From Ilex aquifolium (taxonomy: Eukaryota; Streptophyta; Magnoliopsida; Aquifoliales; Aquifoliaceae): a stretch of 64,000 nt of DNA. The position numbers were made by a program, and so were the translations under genes. Where the stretch lies: the NCBI GenBank assembly GCA_951799425.1, contig OX637403.1, positions 23,588,811 through 23,652,810 on the forward strand. The letters run 5' to 3'. The notes below the pieces were generated by a model. The model had not been told where the DNA came from, ran no database searches, and worked only from the letters and a program-made list of their open reading frames with translations. Shown one piece after another: positions 25,601-37,600 of the stretch (position 1 is the first letter of the stretch; every line of letters begins with the position of its first letter).

Positions 25601-28600
25601 AGAAGGAAGACAACTACTAGATAGGCTGACTAAGTTGAGAAGTGAGATCATCATGAGAACCAGACGTAGATGTAGCATGCCCACCAGTTGATGACTGAGA
25701 TACAGAAGGGGTCGGGTCATCAGAAACCTAATTACCATAGGCTGGTCTTACATGTTTATCCCAACAACAATCGTCAATATGGCCAGCAGCTCCACAATAA
25801 GGACACTTCCACTCAAAACGATTGCAACAACCACCACTACGACTACCTCCACGACCTCTGCCACGACTACTATCACTGGAAAATAAGCAGAGGACTCCTG
25901 AGAAGATAGAAGAGTTTCATGAGTTAAAGATACTCTCTGACGTGAATAAGCATTGGCAGTAAATGGAAGTCTCTCCCTAGCCAAAATTTGATCTTTAAAC
26001 ACCCTATATTCATAATTAAGACTAGACAAAAGTAAAGCAACCTGAAACTCTTCACATTGTTGTCGTTGTATCTCTAGGTCCGCACTCAGTGGCTAACAAA
26101 ATAGAAATTCCTCTCAATACCCTTTCAAACTACCATAATGTTCAGCAAGTGATTTGTTACCTTGCTTGGTATTAAACATTCACTCAAACAATTCATAAAT
26201 CCAAGACACATTATGTTCTTAGGAGTACATCTCCTCGAGTGAGTACCATATTTTCTTGGTCGTATCAAGAAGTTGAACATTAGAAGCTACTGAAGGTTCC
26301 ATCCTAAATCACAACAAAGTTATCACTAAAGAATTCTCACTCCACCAATCTTCAGACCCTGTTGAGGTCTCAGGAGGAGGACTTTCGGTCAAATACTAGA
26401 CCTTCCTTTTGGCACGAAGGAAAACCTTGATAGCATGAGACCATGAGTGATAATTGCTTGAGATAATTTGTCAAACTTAGTCACCCACAGAAATGATTTT
26501 ACTATCATCCGAAGTCTCCATGTAAACAAAATACGTATCAATAAACACACAAAAAAAACCAGCCAAACCACAATCCAAAAAATACAAAAAGGTGAACACC
26601 AGTCGAAGCAGAACACGCAAAGGGCATCCACGGTGGAACCCAACACAGAAGACAGCCAACAACAACTACCCCAACACCAACAATCAACAACTCAACACAA
26701 CACAACACAAGCCACAAATTCTAGGCTCACAGTGAAGCAGAATGCAGAAGAAGCTTCCGCTGAAGCACAAGAAGGCTATGCCAAAGCACACGAAGTGGAA
26801 CCCAGCACTGAGGACAACAACCAATCAAAAACCCAACACCAACAATCCTCTGCCAAAGCACAGGAAGCTCTGCCGAAGCATAGGAGGCCTCTGTCGAAGC
26901 ACCAAACCTACTGCCCAAGGCTTCAATCCACCAAAAAACACTCCCACACACCCCAAACAACCATGGCTCCCTTCAAGAAGACCCCCAACCGTTAGTCGCA
27001 CACCTCTGTGAGAGGAAAAAGTGCATTGTCAACCGTTGGATGTCAAAGAACCAGCAAATCGAAGAAATCAGCTCAAAAAATTGCAAAAAATATTCAAAAA
27101 TTCGAAAAACTACTTACTTAGATGACTTCAAAAAATTCAACAAAAATCAGTATAAATCTTAGCATCATCAGTCGACTTTGGATCTAAAATTTGGTCGTCG
27201 AAAGATGCTGATGTTAGCATAACGTCATTGCCCAATTGCTGATGTCAGCGGCTGAACCTGTTCACCTATTCTTCCTTTGGTCTAGATTAATTGTTCTGAT
27301 ACCAAAGTTGAAATAATAATTATAATATTAGGATTAGGATTAGCAGAGATGAAGTGAAAAGGAGAGAAGTAATGAGAGAATAATCAGTGTATGGCTAAGT
27401 TGTCCTACACTCTATTTTTAACCGAACAATATGAAGATAATTACAATATTACCCTAGACTAATTAACTTATATCCAATATAAAAACTAAGAACTTTAACA
27501 TCTTTATTATTCCCGATTTGTATTCATTTCAATTGAGCCCTTGACTTCGAAATTTCAATTGAATTTCTTTGACTATGTTTAGAGCGTCGATCATGGATTA
27601 TGTGAATTGGGAACTAGATCGTGGTACAATGTTATTTAGGGCATAAAAAGAACCGAACCATTCAAGTCTCCTGAGGCCAAGGCAAGAGGCAAAAGTGAAA
27701 GCTTCCCGTAAACGAGGCGAACAATATAAGAACCAAACAAATATTTTAGTTTAGTTACTCCTAAATATTCAAATTTCAACTTCTCAAATACCGAATAGTC
27801 AAATACAACCAAAAGCATAAACATTTAAATCCATAAAAAAAAAAATACACATTTAAATTCAAAAAAACACCAATAATATCTCAATTGCTAACATTTGAAA
27901 ACACACAAGTCAAGCAACTAACATTTAGTTAGGTTATGATTCAGCCTCTCCTCAGCCACGTAATTCGATCTTTCGAGATTGAAGAATGATTTTTTTGGGT
28001 TAACATATATATACATGAAGCTGCAATATGTTGTGTTAAGGCACATCAATTTTTTTTATCCAATTGAGCAGACCTAATGGTCTAAACATATCAACAAAGC
28101 CAAAAAAATCAAAATCGTTCACTTCATTGCCTTGCACTTAATCTTGAAGCGCTCGCTTTTTTTACTTGAGCTTCGCTTCAGACAACTCACCTACTGGCCT
28201 AAGAGACCCGATCGAGTTGAAGTGGGGTGGTTTGGGAAGTGTCAGGTCTTTGCCCAAGTCTCGTATGGCATGTGATGTGATTTGATAATGGTTTCGATTG
28301 ATGTCGTATTTGACTTGTGTTGGCAATTAGTTTAATTACCAGTTTGATTTGATACGTTATTATTCTAAACATATTATTTTATGTTGAATTGTATACTTTT
28401 TTGCTTTATTTATTTTTTAGATTGATTTGTGAGAAATGATCGATGTTGGAATATTTGAAGAATCGGACTTTGGCGAATATCGATATAGCTTCTATAATAT
28501 TGAAATTAGGATATTTATATATTTGGAGATTAAATTAAAAATTGTTGTTTTTTTTAAAGGTAATTAGCACTCTAAAATATTTAATTGGATGTTGATTATC

Positions 28601-31600
28601 AATGTTTTACCGAATAAAGTTTCCAGAGAACTAGAGCCTTACATTAAGGCTGCCTACCATTAACCTCTCCAAACTTCAAGAAAGGACAGCATGACAGGTC
28701 ATTTGATCATTCCCTTTGGTATTCCTCCCCAAAAACACAGTTATGTCCTTCAACTTCCACAAGCCGAAAAATTCTCTGATTGTTTATTTCCAAATTCTTG
28801 ACAAAGAATCACCTTGATTGCCATTCGTCAAATTGCCCAGACAAGTTCAAGCTGCTTGTCAGACTGCCCACATGATGATTGAGCTGATTCCAAACATAAC
28901 CCCTCTGGCCAGGTTCGAACTTTGTTTGTTGGCAGATGGCACACAGTTGATCTCAAACACAATATGCATGGCCATAAACTTTAGCTTAGCTTCCACTAGA
29001 AATTGACTTCTAGACCTCTAACAATAAATTATGACTGTAATTTCTACCAACTTGCATTTACTTATTAAAAAAAAGGCACAAAAAAGTTCAATCAGTAAGT
29101 GACACAGAATTTTAATTCATTGCACTCTGTCCATCTGAAGAACCAAATGAAGAGCCAGTGTCAATAGCCAGATACACAAGTGCATGCATTGTTGGGTAAA
29201 AAGGAAAAGCTACAGTTGCCACAAAAACATCTTTAACTAACCATAACAAGATGCATCCACTGCCAAACTATCTTAATATTTGACCAAGTCAACGAAAGAA
29301 AAGCAATACAGCGAAGCATCTAGTAATCCTAATCATCAATTACACAGAAGATGGTGGACAAGAAACTCACAGCACAGACAACAAAAAAGACTAATGAATA
29401 ACTGACATTTGATTTAGAAAACGCAAATAAAACTTAAAAAGGCAAAGTGCACGGCACATGAGGGAATAGCAGCACAAAACTACATAAAAAAAAAACCAAA
29501 TTGGTGATAATCAAAAGAAACTTATAGTTTTCCTGGAGCTTACTGTTAAGGCAAGAAGTTGGACTTTTGAGTTCTTACTTCCAAGACGCTTTTTTATGCC
29601 TTTTACAACATCCTTTGATTGCCTGGTGAAACAACAAAACGAATAAAAATATGCAAAACTTATAGATCGAAAAAAACAGGATCAAATCAAAAAATACTAA
29701 AATACAGATAAAACATAGCCTAAAAGCAAAAGAAACAAGTCTGAATTAACAAGAATTTTTTAAGAAATAGCTTTTAAAATTTAAAAAGCTCAAGAATAAG
29801 ATTATATGCTGCTATTGATACCACATGCAAGGTATGTTTTGGGATTGTTGAAATATAAACACTTAAGTTACACCATCTCTAATAGCTTATACTTTTTGAG
29901 TAGATTGTTGTTAAATATGGTATTAGAATTTTTTTTTTTTTTTTATTAAATATGGTATTAGAGCAGTAAGCCCAGTGTTCAAATCTCGCCCCCACCCTAA
30001 TTGTTAAAAAGATTTTCGCATGCTAGACCCAAAATCTAGCTTGATCATGGGAGAGGTGTTAAAGTATAAATACTTAAATTACACTCTCTCTAACAAATTA
30101 AACTTTTGGAGTAGATAGTTATTTAATAAGGATGCTACACTGCATACTAGAATTTTCCTATACCTACAATGATGCAACATGGATGTCAAAACGATTAGCA
30201 ACCTTAAGAAAAAATTGATGTAAAAAAAATAAAAAAGAGCATCGATATTGACCTCTAGTGTCTCTCTCTTTCTGTGTGTGTGTGTGTGTGTATGTGTGGG
30301 AGTTCTTTTGCACACCCCCCATTTCTACCGTTCTACATAAAGGGCAGCCCACGCATGAGGCTCCCACCACTAAGGAGTGTAAGAAGAGTCATATGAGCGT
30401 AGTCTTACCCCGCATTCTTCTTTTAATGAAGAGAAGGCTCCAAAACTTGTCTTCCATCCTCCATCTCTAATTCTCCTATACCGTCTTTGTCCACTTCTTT
30501 TTTTACCTATCTTTGTGATGTAGATTAGGATGGGAAAGAATTAGGAATGAGATGAGAAGAGAAGAAGAGGAGGATGAGAAAAGAGAAAGAACTTGGGAAA
30601 GAAGCAATATCAATATTCAATAATAATCAAAGTCTACCAAAAACATATATATATATATATGGGACGTACAAACCCTAAAACAAATAAATAATCAAAGTGA
30701 CAACTAAATCCCAAGAAATAAAATGACAAATAACTCCTAATCCCTACGCGTGCACCTACTATAACGAAATACAATTTGATTCCTATCATTTCCCCCCAAC
30801 TAAACAACTCGCCTCCGGAGAGATACAATGGTGATAATGCTCTAGAAGATCAAGGTCAAGTTGACAAAACTCCTCCTCAGTAATCCATGAAGCATCAGTC
30901 TCAGGACGATCTCTCCACCAAACAAGTCTCTCCACCGAACAAGATAACGACGATACCCTCCATTCGAAGAGCTAACAATCTGATCCTCAAGCACATCTGC
31001 AATCTGGTCATGCAGTTGTGGTGGAAAGGGTAGGGGTGCAATTTGGGCGGGCTAACCCGATTTTAACTCGAAAAAATTAGGGCTTGGGCTAGGGTTTTTA
31101 ATACTTGAGTTGGGCTTGAGTCAAAAAACCTCAACCCGAATTTAATTTGGGCGGGCCTCGGGTTGAGCCATCGAGTTCACGGGTTAAACCCGAATATTAA
31201 AATCGGGTTCAACCCGATTTAATAATCGAGTTCAACCCGAATTACTACTATATAAATACAATTTTATCCTAGGGTTAATCTCAAGTCTGCTCCTCTACTG
31301 CGCCTCCCCCAGGACGCTCACTCACTCTCAGTCTCACTCCCTCTCACTCTCTCACTCTCACTCTCAGATCTATCTCTCACTCTCAGATCTCAATTGTTGG
31401 TTGTTAATTTAGGTGAATATTATGTAATATATGTATCAAGTTTAGAATAACAAGTCTATTCCGAACTCAACCCCAATTGAACCCGTAAAATAACCCGAAA
31501 TTAGCCCGAAATTATTAACCTGAATTCAACCCGAGCCCGCCAGAATTAAACTCGGGCAGTGCTTGGTTGAGTTCATCAACCCAAGGTAGGGTTAGGGTTA

Positions 31601-34600
31601 GGGTTAGGGTTGAAGATTATATATCTAAGTTTGGGCTAGAGTTGACCGCCCAACCCGCCCGAGTTGCACCCCTAGGAAAGGGAATTGGAGGTGATGGTGA
31701 CAATGAAGCGACGCCACCTATAAGAATACCTGTTGGCAACATGCGAGGCTCAAAAGTACCATGATAAGGAAACAAGTACTCCACATTGAAAACAGGACTA
31801 ATACTCATATTCGAAGGTAAGTCAAGATGATATGCATTTGGTCCAAGCTTATGAAGAATACGAAAAAAGCCAGTGGCTTAAGCATGTAACTTTTTGAAGG
31901 AATACTTTGAGTAACGTTCAGGACGCACACGAACCATGACATAATCTCTCACGATAAATTATTTATTCATACGGTGAACATCAACAGCAAATTTATAATT
32001 GTCATTACTTAATGTAATTTTATGTCTTATGTCGGTATACAAGTCACAAATATGATCGACAAAAGCTTCGGCGAAATTTATGGGCGAAAGTCAAGAGGTA
32101 AAGGTAGTAAGTCAATAGGCTATCTAGGGGAATAGCCATAAACAATCTCAAAAGGGTACTTACTAATCGACCTCTTCATGGAGTTGTTATAGGCAAATTC
32201 AGTAATAGGCAACAACAAATCCCAATTTCCCATCTTCCCACCCACTAGACACCTAAGCAAATCTCCTAAATTATGATTAACAACCTCAATTTGTCCATCA
32301 GTTTGGGGATGAAAGACAGTGAAAAACTTAAGACTAGTCCCAAATAGCTTCCTAAAGTGTCTTCCAAAAATAACTCACAAACTTGACATCCCTATCAGAC
32401 ACAATGGAAATAGGTAACCTATGTAGTCGGACGACCTCTCTAAAGATAACTTTGCTACATGTGAAGCATCAGTAGACTTAGTGCTGGGAATGAAATGGGT
32501 CATCTTAGAAAACCGATCCATGACAACTAGAATGGAATCATGAATACGGGCTATTTTAGGCAATTTGAAGACAAAATCCATAATAAGGTCTCTCCATGGT
32601 GTGTGTAGAATAATGTCACGCCTCAAAAGTGGGCCAATAAAACATATCCTCAACAAGTGTAAATGTCTTATCCCTACTAAAGTGTCCTGCCAAACCTCTC
32701 ACGTATAATTCCCAAATCAGGAAATCCCTAAGTACAGTACGAGGAATACATAGTCACTACCCTCGAAACAAGTAACCATCTCTAAGGAGGAAGTCAATGT
32801 GTTCATGAAGGTTCCTAGCATAAACATCCTAAATAATGATACCAAAGTCAGGACAAGAGGCATACTCATCTCTAATCCTATCAAATCCGATCACATAGAC
32901 ACTCATAGTCTGTAAAACAACAACTACACGACAAAGAGCATCTGTGGGCTTGTTTTTTATGCCCCCTCGATGGTGAAGAACAAAACTATACTTCTGAAAG
33001 AACTCAACCCACCTAACGTGCCTAACACTCAACTTTCTTTGAGAGTGAAGGTACTTCAACGCCTAATGATCAGAATATAACACAAACTCATATGGCAATA
33101 GATATTACCTCCAATGATGGAAAGCTTGCACAACAGCGTAGAACTCTTTATCATATGTCGTGTATCGCTATTTAAAGGCGGTTTTCCATTCATCTCCTGA
33201 TCTAATTCGGATTTCACAATAACCACTGCGCAAATCAATTTTGGAGAATCAAAGTGCACCGGCCAAAAGGTCAAGCATATCCTCAATTCTCGATATAGGA
33301 AATCGATAATTGACTATAATTTTGTTAATGGCACAGCTATCAACACACATTCTCTAAGAGCTATCTTTCTTAGGGGTCAACAAAACAGAGACAACACATG
33401 GACTAAGACTATGACGAACAGACCCTTTTTGCAAAAATCCATCTACTTGCTTTTATAGTTCAGCACGCCCAATTGAATTCATACGATAATGGGGAAGATT
33501 AGGTAACTGAGACCCTGGAACTAAGTCAATGGCATGCTGAACATCTCTCATAGGTGGCAACTCATCAGGTAGATCCTCAGGGATCACATCGTGGAACTCT
33601 CTTAATAGACTATCAACCTCAGGCAAAAGATCGTTTTTAGATTCCAAAGGATTCTGAAAAACTTATTTGACAACTAAAACTACCACTAGGCCAAACTTTC
33701 TTCTCTCCTTCTCAAACTCCTTATGTATCAAGATGTGAAGATATTTCTTGTGAGTTGTCTAGGAAGATGACCTATGCTTTGGATTATTACCTTCCGAGGG
33801 TTTTGCAAGTTTTAACTTGATGGTTTTCTCATTGTGCTTACAAACATAGGTATTTTTCCTCTCATAATTTGTCATATCTAGATCAAAAAGTCATGGGTGA
33901 CCTAACAAGACATGAGCGACATCCATGAATAAGACATCACACCATATATGATCGGAGTAGTCACTATCTAAATAGAGACCAAATATCTCAATGAGACTGA
34001 TAAAGAAGTCTTGTCAACCCATGCAACCTTGTAAGGTTGTGGGTGTGACTCTAGCTTAAGCTGCAATTGAGCTACCGCTGACTTAGAGATGACATTCAAT
34101 GAACTTCCCCCATCAATGACGACCTTACAAACTTGATCCCCACATCGGACTAGAGTATGGAAAATGTTGGTGTGTTTCCATGCTCTATGCTTGTAGGGGT
34201 GGATAAAATGCATTGCACGACACTGACACAAGTGTCGTCATTCTTCCTCATCTTCATCTAGTAACTCTAGGGGTTCCCCATCTAAAGGATCAACTTCTTG
34301 ATCAACATCCTCTCCTTTAAGTGAATTCCCTAACCCCTAGTCAATGGTCAAGGTGCGCTCAGGGCACTGTGAAGCAATATGACCCTTGTCATGACAACGA
34401 TGACACTCAATGGAAAAACTATATTGCCAATAACCTGTGAGTGTAGAGTCTCGACCCTTAGTGTCATTACCTCTCGAGTTGAGGCAAGTGCTACCCCCGG
34501 ATATGATATGACTAACCTCAATGGTTGAGACTCTTCGATTTGAGAAGGCATGTGTCGTTGAAGATGTAGCCTAAGGTATTTTTCAATCTCTAAGGCCTTA

Positions 34601-37600
34601 TAATATGCTTCCTCAATCATTTCAGGAGAGTGTAAGTTAATCTCTCTCTTAATCTCAAGTCACTAATGAATTTTATAACTGTTACCCAAGGCTCTTCTTT
34701 TATGCCACATCTCATAAAAAGCTCCTCAAATCGAGCTAAGTAATTAGTCACACTCGAGGTCAATTGATGCAAGTTCATCCACTTGTCCAAGAGTTGACGC
34801 TTATAGTAAGTAGGGTTTCAATTTGTGTTTCATCTCAGCCCACAAAGTAATGGGTTGTCCTTCTAAGCGCTCTTTCTTGTTCTCTTTGGCCCCTATACCA
34901 ATATCTCTTTGTCGAACCAATGAAGTTTCATTTTGACAAAATGAACCCGATGGTCATCAAACATGTCATACCAATCAAAATAGTCATCCATTTCATCCAA
35001 CCAATCTAAGAAAACAACAGGATCTAACCTACCATTAAAACTAGGAGCATCCACTTTGACTCTCTGGATGATATCCCTAGACTCTTCATAGACATGCCTA
35101 TGTCGAGCATTATGGTAATACGAAGGGGGGATGTCTGTGGTGTCTGACATATGGTTGTAAGGGCTCACGATAACCCTTCATATCACCCTCTGCTGAATAG
35201 TCAAACATGACTACTTCAGTGTCATCCTTTTGGAAATTCTTACGACCTAAGTTTCGCCCGAAAAAGACATTAGGAGGTGGCCTTCTATCTGGACATTGAA
35301 CTCGATTCTCTTGAACTACATGCAGAGTGGGTAGGACACCTTGACATGAGTCAATAGGAATTATGGGGATAGGCGGGGGCCTAACATGATGTGTCTATCT
35401 GAACTTAGGTGAAACTAATGACTCACCCTGGTCATACTCTATTAGACGTTTCTCAACAAACTTAGTCAATTGGGCTAGTTGAGTGGTAAATTGAGATTGT
35501 TGTTACCCCATTCCTTCAACTTTCTCACGTAATAAGTTGACTGAATGTTTAGTATCGGTCATATCAATTGTGAAGGTCTCAAATTTTTGTTCCAATGCAG
35601 TATGGGACTCTGAAAGCTCACGAAGGGTCATAGTGAGTGTGATGTAGAATTTGGGCTTAATGTGGAATGCCGACTAGACTAAAAATTAAACCAAGTAATA
35701 AAAACTATAAATCAAATAAACGTAGTGTGTGGGGACTCAAATTGTGAAGAGACTCAAATAAACGTGAGACAAGCAATAATGGATTTAATAAGGAATTGGG
35801 CAAGCTAAGTTATGAACGTAGTGTGTGGGGAAAGCAAACAAAGAAAGTTTGGGTAAGAATGGTTTTTTTTTTTTTTGACTTACCAACAAATATAAATACT
35901 AGTCACCAACTCTCAATGAAGAGAACTCATGCCTGGTGGCATATACAGCTCTAAGAGGATGATTTGACAATTTAGAGGATGATCTTGCAATTTTATAGAA
36001 CTCGGGGGAAGATCTGTAATTTCTGAAACTTTCGATACAAACTTGTTAACTTCTGGGGTTTTTTTTTAAAGAAGACATGTCAAAAGAAAATGGATCTGGC
36101 TTGGGTTGCTCCAACTTAAATCCTTCTTCACGAAGCTTAAAGGATTACACCATAACCCTAGCCGCTCATTCCACAGGAGACGATGCAGCAGCGACAACAT
36201 AGCAGCAAGATTGAATAGTGACCCAGACTCCGGCAACTTCTACCAGTGACGACGACTTCCCACAGGAAGATGGAATAAGATTTTCAGCAAGATAGACCAA
36301 TCGTCCTCCTTGCGATGGACTGTGGCAGATGATGAAGAGTGGCAGCGGCTACAAATCTGGGTTTTTTATTAGGTGACAAAAATGACAGAATTTATTTAGG
36401 GAGTGACTGGTGGATTGAAGTTAGGCTCTGATACCAAATTGATGTATATATATATGGGGAGTACAAATCCTAAAGTAAATAAATAGTCAAAATAACAACT
36501 AAGTCCCAAAATGTAAAATGACAAATGACTCCTAATCTCTACTCTCTTTCATCGTAGTGCCACTTCACTTATTCTTTTTTTTCGAAAAGAAACAAGATTT
36601 TATTGATAAAATCCAGGCGATACAAAGGAGATAAACAAATCAAAAGTGGACGATATGTCTATCACCATGACCGATTAACAAAAACATAATAATGAAAAGC
36701 AAGCTATAATCCACATGATGTTTTCCAACTAGCAGTAATACAAAAGAGAGGAATATCATCAAACTCTTTAGTCAAATGTCCACAAAAAAGCCAAAAAATA
36801 CAATATACCCCATAGTCATTCAAACTCCTCACATTTATCCTAAAAAATTCTTGTGTTCCTTTCTGTCCAAATAACCCACATAGTAGCAAGAAAGCACAAT
36901 GCCAAAGGATCATTCCTTTTCTACCTCCACCAAAATCCATATCATCCAAACATAGCAAAGATAACATGATCCTTGGTGCTACCCAACTCATTCCCACAAC
37001 ATCAAATAACTTATTTCATACTGATCGCGCCAAAGGACAATGTAAAAATAGATGGTTCACATTCTCACTATCACATTTACACATAACACACCATTATGCT
37101 AGGAGGCAATTATTGGATCTCCTCCTTTGACGACATCAGTGGCATTGATCATATAATGAGCAATTATCCACGCACACATTTGCACCTTTAAAAACACTTT
37201 AGCCTTCCACATCTTCAGTGATGGCTAGAAAAATAGAGCTAAAGTTTCACCAATTAGAGACTCAAAGAAAGATCTGCATGAAAAGACTCCCGTTGGATCA
37301 CCAATCCAATACCTCTTATCCGCCAAATTTTCAGTCAAGGTAACATTATTAAGCATAGGAAGAAGAACCAAAAACTCTAACTATTTCCTATCATTAAGAT
37401 TCCTACGAAATTCAAAATCCCAAGAAGTCATATAAGAATAAGATTGAGCCATAGATGCAATCCAATAACCATGATAACAAGAGATACGATAGAGATGTAG
37501 AAATAAAGTGAAAAAAGAAAACTCTCCAACCCAAATATCATCCCAAAATCGCACTCTTATTCCATCTCCCACTATGAACTTGACTTTGTGAGAAAACCAA

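Larger units (their letters stand above)
21546..27500 (-). mobile_element. Ty1/copia LTR retrotransposon in TOL intron 2
   Basis: Short LTRs (21546-21742 and 27306-27500) flank gag-integrase-RT-RNase H on the minus strand. Exact 5-bp duplications TCTTT (21541-21545, 27501-27505) mark insertion. The primer site TTGGTATCAGAAC follows the 5' LTR (initiator Met tRNA type), and the purine tract GAGGGGGAG precedes the 3' LTR. The domain order with integrase before RT defines copia. The LTRs differ at roughly 9% of sites by eye and every gene has stops, so the copy is old. A hAT-like element is nested within it. Confidence 0.92.
30644..36544 (-). mobile_element. Ty3/gypsy LTR retrotransposon in TOL intron 1
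   Basis: Minus-strand order gag, protease, RT, RNase H, integrase (35168 down to about 31683) defines Ty3/gypsy. The primer site TGGTATCAGAGCC (complement of 36424-36436) is a perfect initiator-Met match beside the 5' LTR, and a run of six G (30793-30798 on the minus strand) precedes the 3' LTR start TGATAGGAATC at 30788. The 5' LTR is cut at about 36544, next to the LINE, so no target duplication could be read. The outer border of the 3' LTR in the AT repeat near 30644 is approximate. Confidence 0.88.

Noticed and set aside
29955..30000. tRNA-derived SINE, from a B-box-like GTTCAAATCTCG
   Set aside because: The segment is bounded by 72-bp direct repeats with a primer-site-like word and a purine tract, which fits a TRIM better. 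No 3' simple tail was seen.
31585..31611. Telomere or telomere-fusion relic
   Set aside because: It is only about 27 bp, of the TTAGGG type, and lies inside a bounded 644-bp element with an exact target duplication.
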